Source of the DNA: Chachezhania antarctica
GTDB taxonomy: Bacteria; Pseudomonadota; Alphaproteobacteria; Rhodobacterales; Rhodobacteraceae
Assembly (NCBI RefSeq): GCF_003646465.1
Contig: NZ_QZEX01000001.1
Coordinates: 310,001-374,000 of the forward strand
DNA: 64,000 nucleotides
Reading direction: 5' to 3'
The notes under the pieces are model-generated. The model worked only from the letters and a program-made list of their open reading frames with translations. It had not been told where the DNA came from and ran no database searches. Shown in pieces: positions 43,670 to 51,953 of this stretch. The position numbers and the translations under genes are program-made. The number at the start of each line of letters is the position of its first letter. Position 1 is the first letter of the stretch.

Positions 43670-45472
43670 CTAGTCCTGTGGGACGAAGAGATCGATCTTC
43701 TCGAATGAGCGCACGTCGATCAGGCCCTTGTCCGATATCCGAAGTTCCGGGATGACGACAAGGGCGAGAAGCGAATGCTGCATGTACGCATTGTTCAGCG
43801 AACAGCCCGTGGCGACCATGGCCTCGCCCAAGGCTTGCGCCTTTGCGGCGACGTCCCGCGCAGGGCTGTCGGACATCAGGCCCGCGATGGGCAGCTCGAC
43901 CAGCGCCTGTTCCGCGCCGTCCACATATAGCGTGACGCCGCCCCCAACCTCGGCCAGTCGGTTGGCGGCCAGGGCCATCTGGTCGCGATCCGTGCCGACG
44001 ACGATCATGTGGTGGCTGTCATGCGCCACGGTGGACGCCATCGCCATCTTGCCGGTGTAGCCGAAGCCCGAGACGAAGGCGTTCGTCACCTCGCCGGTGC
44101 CTTTGTGCCGCTCTACCAGAGCGATCTGGGCCACGTCGCCTTGCGGGCCGACAAGCCCGTCGGAGACGTCCAGATCCATTTCCAACGCCTTCGTCGGGGC
44201 CTGGTTTTCCACCACGCCGATCACGTTGGCGCGGACGGAATTGGCGCCTTCGGGGGCCGTGATCTCGAAATCCTTGTTTGTTAGGTCATGACCCAGATGG
44301 ACCGTCTGGCGGGCGGTGTCTGGCCAGTTGTAATGCGGGCAGTCGACGCGGATCTCTCCGTTCTCGGCCACGATCTGGCCGCGGGCGATGACCAGTTCGA
44401 TGGGCAGGTCGGTCAGGTCCGAGGTCAGGATCACATCGGCCCGCCGGCCGGGGGTCAACGAGCCTATGTCGCGTTCCAGTCCGAAATGGGTGGCGGTGTT
44501 GATCGTGGCCATCTGCAGCGCGATCAGCGGATCGCACCCGCAGGCGATGGCGTGGCGCACGACGCGGTTCATGTGGCCGTCGTTGATAAGCGTGCCGGAA
44601 TGGCAGTCATCCGTGCACAGGATGAAGTTCCGGGGGTCCAGGCCCTTTTCCGTCACCGCCGTGATCTGGCTTTCGACGTCGTACCAGGCCGAGCCCAGCC
44701 GCATCATCGACCGCATCCCCTGCCGCACGCGGGCAATCGCGTCGGCCTCCTTCGTGCCTTCGTGATCGTCGGCCGGCCCGCCCGCGACATAGGCCGCGAA
44801 ATCCGGGCCCAGATCGGGGGAGGCATAGTGCCCGCCCACCGTCTTGCCCGCGCGCTGGGTGGCGGCGATTTCGGCCAGCATCTTGGGGTCGGCATGGGCC
44901 ACGCCGGGGAAGTTCATCATCTCCCCCAGCCCGATGATACCGGGCCATGTCATCGCCTGGGCCACGTCATCTGCCGTGATCTCGTAGCCCGTGGTTTCCA
45001 GACCTGGAGCCGATGGCGCGCAGGAGGGCATCTGCGTGAAGATGTTGACGGGCTGAAGCAGCGCTTCGTCATGCATCATGCGGACGCCCTCCAGCCCCAG
45101 CACGTTCGCGATCTCGTGCGGGTCGGTGAACATCGACGTGGTGCCATGGGGGATCACGGCGCGGGCGAATTCGGCGGGGGTCAGCATGCCGGATTCGATA
45201 TGCATGTGCGCGTCGCACAGGCCGGGGATCATGTAACGGCCCTGCGCCTCGATCACCTGCGTGTCGGGGCCGATGCGGTCGCTGGCGTCGGGAACGACGC
45301 AGGCGATGCGGCCCCGGGCGATGGCGATGTCGTAGCCGTCCAGCACCTCGCGCGAATGGACGTTCACCCATTTGCCGCCGCGGATCACGGTGTCGGCCGG
45401 AGCGCGGGCGGCGGCGACCTCGATCAGCGCGGGTGCGACATCGGGCCAGGCGGGAAACGGGATCGGAGCCAT
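43670..45472 (-). CDS. ade: Adenine deaminase
   Basis: Metal-dependent amidohydrolase turning adenine into hypoxanthine and ammonia. 600 residues. Metal ligands in PGLCDAHMHIESGMLTP (HxH), FTDPHEIANVLG and CTDDCHSGTLINDGHMN, and the C-terminal ade domain with VAHDSHHMIVVGTD. The ATG at 45472 (MAPIPFPAWPDVAP) is used; upstream codons are unlikely. It is first of the ade-amn pair. Confidence 0.93.
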   Translation of the reverse strand: MAPIPFPAWPDVAPALIEVAAARAPADTVIRGGKWVNVHSREVLDGYDIAIARGRIACVVPDASDRIGPDTQVIEAQGRYMIPGLCDAHMHIESGMLTPAEFARAVIPHGTTSMFTDPHEIANVLGLEGVRMMHDEALLQPVNIFTQMPSCAPSAPGLETTGYEITADDVAQAMTWPGIIGLGEMMNFPGVAHADPKMLAEIAATQRAGKTVGGHYASPDLGPDFAAYVAGGPADDHEGTKEADAIARVRQGMRSMMRLGSAWYDVESQITAVTEKGLDPRNFILCTDDCHSGTLINDGHMNRVVRHAIACGCDPLIALQMATINTATHFGLERDIGSLTPGRRADVILTSDLTDLPIELVIARGQIVAENGEIRVDCPHYNWPDTARQTVHLGHDLTNKDFEITAPEGANSVRANVIGVVENQAPTKALEMDLDVSDGLVGPQGDVAQIALVERHKGTGEVTNAFVSGFGYTGKMAMASTVAHDSHHMIVVGTDRDQMALAANRLAEVGGGVTLYVDGAEQALVELPIAGLMSDSPARDVAAKAQALGEAMVATGCSLNNAYMQHSLLALVVIPELRISDKGLIDVRSFEKIDLFVPQD

Positions 45473-45558
45473 GTCGGGGCCTATCCTTCCATCAAAGAGT
45501 GGGACTAGGGTGAAACCGTTCCTAACACATACCAGCTGAATGCGGGCTAGCACGCGCC

Positions 45559-45984
45559 ATGACAATCGTCATTCACCACAATCCCGACTGCTGCACTTCG
45601 CGCAACGCACTTAGATTGATTCGGGACGCAGGATACAACCCTGTGGTTGTCCCATACCTTGAAACCGGCTGGACCCGGCCGCAATTGCAGGCCCTGTTCG
45701 CCGCGGCAGGGCTGACACCGCGGCAGGCTTTGCGGGAACGGCGGTCCCCGGCGGCGGAGCTGGGGTTGCTGAAACCGGACGTGTCGGACGAGGCCCTGCT
45801 GGACGCGATGATCCAGCATCCGATCCTTGTGGAACGCCCGATCGTGGCCTGTTCGCGCGGCGTGAAGCTGTGCCGGCCGTCCGGCGCCGTGCTGGATCTG
45901 CTGGAGCAGTGGCCCGCGGGGCCATGGGCCAAGGAGGACGGCCAGATCGTCATCGACGGTGATGGCAACAGGGTCGGGGACTGA
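45559..45984 (+). CDS. arsC: Arsenate reductase, glutaredoxin-dependent (ArsC)
   Basis: Reduces arsenate to arsenite using glutathione/glutaredoxin. 141 residues. HHNPDCCTSRNAL matches the HNPxCxxSR active site (Cys11 as nucleophile, followed by an extra Cys12). ILVERPIVACSRGVKLCRPS carries the RPI motif and the substrate-binding Arg. No arsB, acr3 or arsR lies beside it. It diverges from ade and is followed two bases later by a small membrane protein. Confidence 0.93.
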   Translation: MTIVIHHNPDCCTSRNALRLIRDAGYNPVVVPYLETGWTRPQLQALFAAAGLTPRQALRERRSPAAELGLLKPDVSDEALLDAMIQHPILVERPIVACSRGVKLCRPSGAVLDLLEQWPAGPWAKEDGQIVIDGDGNRVGD

Positions 45985-45985
45985 G

Positions 45986-46384
45986 ATGACATTTTCGCCG
46001 CTCTGGTCGGCGCTGCCGCCGATCCCGCTCCATGCCGTTGCGGCGATGACGGCCTTCGTGCTGGGATGCGTTCAGATGGCCTTGCGGAAGGGCACCGCGC
46101 TGCATGTCTGGCTGGGCCGGATCTGGGTCGCGCTGATGGCCGTGGTCGCCGGGTCGAGCTTCTTCATTCATGACTTGCGGCTATGGGGACCGTTCAGCCC
46201 GCTGCATCTTCTTTCGGTGATCACGCTGGCCGGGCTGGGCTATGCTGTCGTCATGGCCCGGCGCGGGGAAATCGAACGGCACCGGCGCACGATGCAGTAC
46301 CTGTTCTGCCTGGCGCTCGTCCTGACGGGGGCGTTCACCCTGCTGCCGGGCCGGGTGATGCACCAGGTGATCTTCGGGAGCTGA
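45986..46384 (+). CDS. DUF2306-like small membrane protein
   Basis: 132 residues, four hydrophobic segments. Conserved-looking His occur in PIPLHAVAAM, ALHVWLGRIWV, FFIHDLRLWGPFSPLHLLS and RHRRTMQYLF, a pattern seen in DUF2306 proteins (possibly haem- or quinone-related). Function unknown. The ATG at 45986 lies directly after the arsC stop, and the next gene follows after one base, so arsC-DUF2306-VOC form one unit. Confidence 0.8.
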   Translation: MTFSPLWSALPPIPLHAVAAMTAFVLGCVQMALRKGTALHVWLGRIWVALMAVVAGSSFFIHDLRLWGPFSPLHLLSVITLAGLGYAVVMARRGEIERHRRTMQYLFCLALVLTGAFTLLPGRVMHQVIFGS

Positions 46385-46385
46385 C

Positions 46386-46805
46386 ATGGACTTTGAAACG
46401 GTCGAGGCGGACGTGTTCGGACGGTCCCTGACGGGGATCGGGCTGAACCTGCTGGTGCGCGACGTGCTGGCGGAATGCGCGTTCCTTTCGGAGGTGTTCG
46501 GGATGGAGGTGCTGCGCTCCTCTGCCGATTTCGCGATCCTGCGATACGCGGGGCAGCTGATGCAGCTGCATTCCGACGGGACCTATCATTCCAACCCGTT
46601 GCTGGGCCTGCTGCCCGAGACGCCGCCGCGCGGGGCGGGGATCGAGATCCGGCTCTACGAGACCGATCCGGACGAGGCGGCTGCGAAGGCAGGTGCCGCG
46701 GGCGGGACGGTGTTGCAGGTGCCGACCGACAAACCGCATGGGCTGAGAGAGACCTATATCCTGTGTGAAAACGGCTACGCCTGGGTGGCGAGCCGGGCGC
46801 TGTAG
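46386..46805 (+). CDS. VOC (glyoxalase/bleomycin-resistance) family protein
   Basis: 139 residues with one vicinal-oxygen-chelate module. LVRDVLAECAFLSEVFGMEV, LQLHSDGTY and the C-terminal LRETYILCENGYAWVASRAL fit the beta-alpha-beta-beta-beta repeats. Possible metal ligands are the His in MQLHSD and an acidic residue in IEIRLYE. Substrate unknown. Co-directional with arsC and the membrane protein. Confidence 0.8.
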   Translation: MDFETVEADVFGRSLTGIGLNLLVRDVLAECAFLSEVFGMEVLRSSADFAILRYAGQLMQLHSDGTYHSNPLLGLLPETPPRGAGIEIRLYETDPDEAAAKAGAAGGTVLQVPTDKPHGLRETYILCENGYAWVASRAL

Positions 46806-46835
46806 GGGGTTTGCGCCGCGGGGTCCGTGTCGCCC

Positions 46836-46891
46836 GGTGCGGGGGGCTGCCGCCCCCCGCACCCCCCGCCCGGGGGAACACGTTCCCCCGG
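46836..46891. terminator. Two strong G/C hairpins between convergent genes
   Basis: GGTGCGGGGGGC-TGCC-GCCCCCCGCACC (46836-46863) is a perfect 12-bp stem. CCGGGGGAAC-AC-GTTCCCCCGG (46870-46891) is a perfect 10-bp stem. They separate the VOC gene from the second MFS gene. There is no T-tract. Related to the G/C hairpins that accompany the GTATTT repeats. Confidence 0.65.
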
Positions 46892-46898
46892 ACCCCCG

Positions 46899-48110
46899 TT
46901 AGGCGGGCACCGCTTGCGGAGGGCGGGAGCGCAGGATCAGGAAGAGCATGATGGCGATGTTGAGGCCGTTCCAGGCCACCCCGTTGATAAAGGCCAACCG
47001 GTAGCTGCCGGTCAGGTCGTAAATCACGCCGGCCATCCAGCCGCCAAGCGCCATGCCGAGGATAGTGAGCATCAGCACGAAACCCACGCGTGCCCCGGCT
47101 TCCCGTGGCGGCATGTATTCCCTGACGACCACGGCGTAGGACGGCACGATCCCGCCCTGGCTGAGCCCGAAGACGGTACTGATGACATAGAGCGGCACCA
47201 GCCCGTCCCATGGCAGGAACAGCGCCAGCGCGATGCATTGCAGCACCGATCCGATCAGAAGCGTCGCCACACCGCCCAGCCTGTCGGCGATGAAGCCTGA
47301 TGCCACCCGGCTGATCACGCCGCCGGCCAGCATGAGCGTCAGCATCTCGGCCCCCGTTGCGGGGCCATAGCCCAGGCCGATGCAGTAGGCGACGATATGA
47401 ACCTGCGGCATCGACATCGCCACGCAGCAGCCGATCCCGGCCAATCCCAGCATCCACGCCAGCACCCGTGGGGACATGCCTGTGCTGCGCCGGTTGATGG
47501 CGGATTGCGCCTCGGCCGCGCCATGGGCGTCGAGCGGGAGCTTGCGGCGGAAGAGAAGTGACAGCGGCAGGATGGTGGAAACGGTCAGGACCGCGAAGAC
47601 GAAGTAGACGGTGCGCCAGTCGTAATCTGCGAGCAGCGCCGAGGCGAACATCGAGGCCAGCACGCCCGAGACATAGTTCGACGATGCGGCGAGCCCCACG
47701 GCGATGCCGCGGCGGCGCAGGAACCAATGCGAGATGTCGGCGATCAGCGGCCCGAAGCCGACGGCGGTGCCAAGCCCCAGAAGAAGGTGACACGCGGACA
47801 GCACCCAGATCGACGGCGCGATGGCCGACAGCGCGTAACCTGCGGAAATGCACAGCCCCGCGCCGACCAGCGCCCTCGGGGCGCCGAACCTGTCGATCAC
47901 GCGGCCGATCAGCAGGTTGCCGACGGCGAAGCCGATCATCGTCAGGATATAGGGCATCGACGCTGCGGCCCGGGTGGCGCCGAAATCGGTCTCGACCGAC
48001 GGCATGATCACGACGATCACCCACATCCCGCAATTGGCCATCACCCCCGTCAGGATGGTGAAGCCGAGCCGGATCCAGGAGTAGGTACTGTCGTGCACGT
48101 CGCTTGTCAT
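46899..48110 (-). CDS. MFS transporter (oxalate/formate-antiporter-like), substrate unknown
   Basis: 403 residues, about 12 transmembrane segments. LLIGRVIDRFGAPRALVGAG is the loop 2-3 signature. Domains are separated by a charged loop near residue 200 (FRRKLPLDAHGAAEAQS). The C half has SGFIADRLGGVATLLIGS, the matching loop 8-9 signature. Starts MTSDVHDSTYSWIRLG. It is 58 bp from the SDR-like gene, on the same strand. Confidence 0.84.
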   Translation of the reverse strand: MTSDVHDSTYSWIRLGFTILTGVMANCGMWVIVVIMPSVETDFGATRAAASMPYILTMIGFAVGNLLIGRVIDRFGAPRALVGAGLCISAGYALSAIAPSIWVLSACHLLLGLGTAVGFGPLIADISHWFLRRRGIAVGLAASSNYVSGVLASMFASALLADYDWRTVYFVFAVLTVSTILPLSLLFRRKLPLDAHGAAEAQSAINRRSTGMSPRVLAWMLGLAGIGCCVAMSMPQVHIVAYCIGLGYGPATGAEMLTLMLAGGVISRVASGFIADRLGGVATLLIGSVLQCIALALFLPWDGLVPLYVISTVFGLSQGGIVPSYAVVVREYMPPREAGARVGFVLMLTILGMALGGWMAGVIYDLTGSYRLAFINGVAWNGLNIAIMLFLILRSRPPQAVPA

Positions 48111-48168
48111 GGGCGCACGCTAGGCTTGGTGCGTCCCGATGCAAGCGAAAGCGGCCCGCGCCGCGACG

Positions 48169-48855
48169 TCAGAAAGGTTCGGTCCAGGGGCGAAGCTCGA
48201 TCTCCCACGTCCAGGCGGAGCGTGGCTGGTCGAGCAGCGCCAGATAGCTGTCGGCGATCGCGCCGGGATCGAGGCGGCTTTCATCCTCGTTCGGGGTGTC
48301 CGCCTTGGCGATGCCGCCGTCGATCACGAAATGGGCCACGTGGATGCCCTTTGGCTGCAGCTCGCGCGCAAGGGCCTGGGCCAGTCCACGCAGGCCGAAC
48401 TTGCCCATCGCGAAGACGGTGGAATTGGCGAAGCCCTTCACGCCGGCGGAAGCCCCGGTGAAGAAGATGTTGCCCTTGCCCCGCGGCACCATGCGCTGGG
48501 CGGCGAAATGGGCCATCAGGAAGGCACCGTAGCTGGTGACCATCATGGCCTTCTCGGCGGCCTCGGCATCCAGCGTTTCGATCGGGCCGCGCACCCGGGC
48601 CGACGGGTTGTAGATGGCAAGCTCCAGCGGCAGGCCGACCGCGTCGACCTCGGCAAAGAGGCGGGCCGTGTCCGTCCTGTCGCCGGCATCGCAGGCGATT
48701 GTGGTGGCGCCGGTTTCGGCGGCCAGATCGGCCAGGTCCGATGGATCGCGCGCGGCGAGGATCAGCCGGTAGTCGCGCGCCGCCAGCCGCCGCGCAAGGG
48801 CCGCCGACAGGCCCTGGCCTGCACCGACGATGAGGGCGGCGGGCGATCCGGTCAT
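48169..48855 (-). CDS. SDR-fold protein with Phe in place of the catalytic Tyr
   Basis: 228 residues. Rossmann motif ALIVGAGQGLSAALARRL (GxGxGL-like), then YNPSA replacing NNAG, and FFTGASAGVKGFANSTVFAM followed by GK, where YxxxK is expected. The codon is TTC (Phe), not TAC/TAT, so the classical proton donor is missing while the Lys is kept. The Ser of GASAGV remains. It may bind NAD(P)H without classic dehydrogenase activity, or use another residue. Its start overlaps the ABC permease stop by 4 bases. Confidence 0.84.
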   Translation of the reverse strand: MTGSPAALIVGAGQGLSAALARRLAARDYRLILAARDPSDLADLAAETGATTIACDAGDRTDTARLFAEVDAVGLPLELAIYNPSARVRGPIETLDAEAAEKAMMVTSYGAFLMAHFAAQRMVPRGKGNIFFTGASAGVKGFANSTVFAMGKFGLRGLAQALARELQPKGIHVAHFVIDGGIAKADTPNEDESRLDPGAIADSYLALLDQPRSAWTWEIELRPWTEPF

Positions 48856-49673
48856 CGTCTGGCCCCCCAGCTCGCGGAGGCGTACTTACGGGTGTAGAAT
48901 TCGCCGATGAACCCTAGTGCGATCAGCGTGAGACTGACCCAGAGCGCATATTCCCAGCTGGTGCGGTGCGGTGTGTAATTGATGAAGACGAAACCCCGCG
49001 CCTGGTCGATGCAGTGGAACAGCGGGTTCCAGATGAACAGCGGCAAAAGGTAGGATGGCAGGCTGTTGGCCGTGAACATCTTGCCCGAAAAGATCATGTT
49101 CGCCCGGGTGTACAGCGGTTGCGCGATTCCGACGAAGAACGGGAACCACGGCTTGATCGCCAGAAAGACCATGCCGACAGCAAACCCGTAGAACCCTGCC
49201 AGCAGCAGCATGGCAAATGCCGCAACCGGCCGGTAGATCGTGATCTCCTTGAACGCGGCATCGTAGATGAACAGGATGAGAGCCATCGCCAGAATCTGGG
49301 TATACAACGCGGAAAGAACCGACCCGAAGATCGCGATGGCTGTGTTCATCCTGGCATGCTGCATCATCGGGCTTGACGGCCCGTCCGAGCCGGTGACGGC
49401 ACTCACGATCTTGATGTGCGTCATGTACACGAAGATTCCGGACATCAGGTACAGCAGGAAATCGCCACGGATCGCGCTACCGCGCAGACCCAGCACCGAG
49501 AACATCAGGTAGAAGACCACGACAAGCGTGAAGATCTGCAGCATCGCGATCGCGATGGCCACCACCGCGTACTGGTGCCCGGCCCGGACGTTCCGCACCG
49601 CATAGTGATAGATAAGCTCGAGCGTGATCAGCCCGTTCGACAGGGAGTTCGATGATCGGGAGTACTTGAACAT
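48852..49673 (-). CDS. ABC-2-type polysaccharide export permease (KpsM/RfbA-like)
   Basis: 273 residues, six hydrophobic segments. The family-typical C-terminal region has LPLFIWNPLFHCIDQARGFV before the last helix. It exports capsule or O-antigen-like glycans across the inner membrane with an ATP-binding partner. No ATPase (KpsT) gene is in the window. It faces away from the cysQ-galU-galE-GT genes but is adjacent to them, suggesting the same surface-glycan system. Confidence 0.86.
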   Translation of the reverse strand: MFKYSRSSNSLSNGLITLELIYHYAVRNVRAGHQYAVVAIAIAMLQIFTLVVVFYLMFSVLGLRGSAIRGDFLLYLMSGIFVYMTHIKIVSAVTGSDGPSSPMMQHARMNTAIAIFGSVLSALYTQILAMALILFIYDAAFKEITIYRPVAAFAMLLLAGFYGFAVGMVFLAIKPWFPFFVGIAQPLYTRANMIFSGKMFTANSLPSYLLPLFIWNPLFHCIDQARGFVFINYTPHRTSWEYALWVSLTLIALGFIGEFYTRKYASASWGARR

Positions 49674-49870
49674 TTCGTGTGCTCGATCCGGCCAGAGCCT
49701 GCCTAATTATTAAGCTTACCTGACTGTACCAGGTGCGTGGCTGTGTCGCTGTTCGGCATGACACGGAATTCTTGCCGTTGCGTTGAGCGCAAACCATAAC
49801 CACACGCAATATTCATGGCAATGTTTGCAACTGCAGCATTTCAAAATGCGACGATCCCGAGGAGACGCCC
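49674..49870. promoter_or_regulatory. Divergent ABC permease // cysQ promoter region
   Basis: 197 bp, lower GC than the genes. GCATTT-CA-AAATGC (49836-49849) is a short palindrome just upstream of the cysQ ribosome-binding site (AGGAG). CTAATTATTAAGC near 49,704 could form part of a promoter for the permease gene. Nothing else recognised. Confidence 0.4.
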
Positions 49871-50668
49871 GTGACCATTGAAACCCTGGTACCGCTGATG
49901 AGACGACTGGCCATTCTGGCCGGTCAGGAGATCATGAAGATCTACGAGGACGCGGATTTCGAGGTCAAGGTGAAGTCGGACGAAAGCCCGGTCACCGTCG
50001 CGGACGAAGCCGCGGATGCACTGATCTCGGCCGGCCTGACGGCCGCGTTCCCCGACATTCCGCTGATCACCGAAGAACAGGCCGCCACCCACGGGCTGAG
50101 CGCCTCGACCTTCCTGATCGTCGATCCGCTGGACGGCACGAAGGAGTTCATCAACCGCCGCGGCGATTTCACGGTGAACATCGCCTATGTCGAAGACGGC
50201 GTACCGACCCGTGGCGTGGTCTACGCCCCGGCAAAGGACCGGATGTTCTACACGATGCCTGACGGTCAGACCGTCGAGGAGACCGGCGATTTCGATCCCG
50301 AAACGCCGGGCCCGACCAAGCCGCTGAGCGTGACCGACCCCGACAATGGCGGGCTGATGGTCGTCGCGTCGAAATCGCACCGTGACCAGGCGACCGACGA
50401 CTACATCGCCAAATATGCCGTAAAGGACATGACGAGCGCGGGATCTTCGCTGAAGTTCTGCCTCGTCGCGACCGGGGAAGCGGATCTCTACCCGCGGCTG
50501 GGCCGGACGATGGAATGGGATACGGCCGCTGGCCACGCCGTGCTGGCGGGCGCGGGTGGCAAGGTCGTGCGGTTCGATGACCACACGCCGCTGCAATACG
50601 GCAAGGATGGTTTCGCCAACCCGTTTTTCATCGCCTATGCGCCGGGGGTGGAACTGAAATCGCAGTAA
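49871..50668 (+). CDS. cysQ: CysQ, 3'(2'),5'-bisphosphate nucleotidase
   Basis: Inositol-monophosphatase fold; removes the 3'-phosphate of PAP (and PAPS). 265 residues. VKSDESPVTVADEAADALI, the metal site ITEEQ plus IVDPLDGTKEFI, and the C-terminal MEWDTAAGHAVL are all present. GTG start with AGGAG 6 bases upstream. PAP is the by-product of PAPS-dependent sulfotransferases, one of which is encoded 6 kb downstream on the same strand. General sulfate assimilation is the other likely role. Confidence 0.94.
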   Translation: MTIETLVPLMRRLAILAGQEIMKIYEDADFEVKVKSDESPVTVADEAADALISAGLTAAFPDIPLITEEQAATHGLSASTFLIVDPLDGTKEFINRRGDFTVNIAYVEDGVPTRGVVYAPAKDRMFYTMPDGQTVEETGDFDPETPGPTKPLSVTDPDNGGLMVVASKSHRDQATDDYIAKYAVKDMTSAGSSLKFCLVATGEADLYPRLGRTMEWDTAAGHAVLAGAGGKVVRFDDHTPLQYGKDGFANPFFIAYAPGVELKSQ

Positions 50669-50701
50669 CGATGGAACCTTGGCCGTGTTAGTTTCGTTTT
50701 C

Positions 50702-50717
50702 GATTCAATATTGAATC
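50702..50717. promoter_or_regulatory. 16-bp perfect palindrome with two GANTC sites
   Basis: GATTCAATATTGAATC is fully self-complementary and contains GATTC and GAATC, both recognition sites of the cell-cycle methylase CcrM (GANTC). It lies 34 bp after cysQ and 285 bp before galU. It could be an operator or a methylation-sensitive control site. Confidence 0.5.
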
Positions 50718-51002
50718 TGCCGTGGCCGATTTGGAACTGAGTGGGTGACGCGGAAATATCAGCTTGGAAGCACTGTCCAAACTGCTTGCGCAAAAGGCCG
50801 ACATAGGGCCGGATCGCGCGCGCGATGCGGTGATTTTTCCTTTTTGGTATGACGGCGAAAAATGGCTCGAAAACAAATTGCTACGTTTAGAAAACGGTTC
50901 CGATAACTTCTTTTCCCTGCTAACAAGCGCGCAGGGGAAAGCAGCTTGTCGATAACGGTCCGGATGGCATGTCCGGCGGCCCACCAGTTGTAAGGAGCAC
51001 TC
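50718..51002. other. galU upstream region, AT-richer, no confident gene
   Basis: With the palindrome this completes a 334-bp gap. A 63-codon frame from TTG at 50764 to 50955 is open and includes PFWYDGEKWLENKLL, but it has no good ribosome-binding site and no family I recognise. CGGTTTTC-like and TTTTTCC runs give low GC around 50,830-50,930. The GGAG ribosome-binding site of galU lies 7 bases before its ATG. Confidence 0.35.
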
Positions 51003-51896
51003 ATGCGCAGGAAAGTTACGAAGGCGATCTTCCCGGTTGCAGGTATGGGGACGCGGTTTCTGCCCGCGACCAAGTCGGTCCCCAAAGAGATCATGACCCT
51101 CGTTGATCGTCCGTTGGTCCAGTACGCCATCGACGAAGCCCGCGCGGCCGGGATCAAGGAGTTCATCTTTGTCACCTCGCGCGGGAAGAACGCGCTCGAG
51201 GATTACTTCGATCACTCCCCGATGCTGGAACAGGAACTGCGCCGGAAGGGCAAGGACGACCTTCTGGAGATCCTGAAGCAGACGAACATGGAAAGCGGCG
51301 CCATCGCCTATATCCGGCAGCACAAGGCGCTGGGCCTTGGGCATGCCGTGTGGTGCGCCCGTCGCCTGATCGCGAACGAACCCTTTGCCGTGATCCTGCC
51401 CGATGACGTGATCGCGGCCGAAAAGCCCTGCCTTCAGCAGATGGTCGAAGCCTACGAGGAAACCGGTGGCAACATGGTTGCCGCGATGGAAGTGCCCCCG
51501 GACATGGCATCGTCCTACGGCATCCTGGACGTGTCGGAAGACATGGGATCGCTTGCCAAGGTCAAGGGCATGGTGGAAAAGCCCAAGAAGGGCGAAGCGC
51601 CGTCGAACCTGGCTGTCATCGGCCGTTACATCCTTACGCCGTCGGTCCTGAAGACGCTGAATACCATGAAATCGGGCGCCGGCGGTGAAATACAGCTGAC
51701 CGATGCGATCGCCGCCGAGATCGACACCGAATCGGGTGTCTACGGCATGCGCTTCCGTGGGCAGCGGTTCGATTGCGGCTCGAAAGCGGGCTTCCTGCAA
51801 GCCACCGTCGCCTTTGCCATGGCGCGCGACGATCTGCGCGACGAACTGGAAGGTTTCCTGAAGGAAATCATCCAGGTCGACCGGGCAGCGCAGTAA
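51003..51896 (+). CDS. galU: UTP-glucose-1-phosphate uridylyltransferase
   Basis: Makes UDP-glucose, precursor of exopolysaccharides and glycolipids. 297 residues. N-terminal PVAGMGTRFLPATKSVPKEI, LPDDVIAA, VEKPKKGEAPSNLAVIGRYI and the C-terminal FDCGSKAGFLQATVAFA are typical. The gene is followed after 57 bp by galE, so UDP-glucose can be turned into UDP-galactose for the glycosyltransferases beyond. Confidence 0.97.
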   Translation: MRRKVTKAIFPVAGMGTRFLPATKSVPKEIMTLVDRPLVQYAIDEARAAGIKEFIFVTSRGKNALEDYFDHSPMLEQELRRKGKDDLLEILKQTNMESGAIAYIRQHKALGLGHAVWCARRLIANEPFAVILPDDVIAAEKPCLQQMVEAYEETGGNMVAAMEVPPDMASSYGILDVSEDMGSLAKVKGMVEKPKKGEAPSNLAVIGRYILTPSVLKTLNTMKSGAGGEIQLTDAIAAEIDTESGVYGMRFRGQRFDCGSKAGFLQATVAFAMARDDLRDELEGFLKEIIQVDRAAQ

Positions 51897-51953
51897 GCAT
51901 TTTCGGGGGGCGCTGCGGTCCATTCCGGCCGTGGCGCAAAAGGACGGATTTCA

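Noticed and set aside
45559-46805. An arsenic-resistance island
   Set aside because: arsC is present, but no arsR, arsB, acr3 or arsH is adjacent. The two following genes have no known arsenic role.
46836-46891. CRISPR-like repeats
   Set aside because: The two hairpins differ in sequence and have no spacer periodicity; no cas gene in the window.
50764-50955. 63-codon TTG-started frame upstream of galU
   Set aside because: The sequence looks somewhat protein-like, but there is no ribosome-binding site and no family is recognised. Recorded only as part of the intergenic region.
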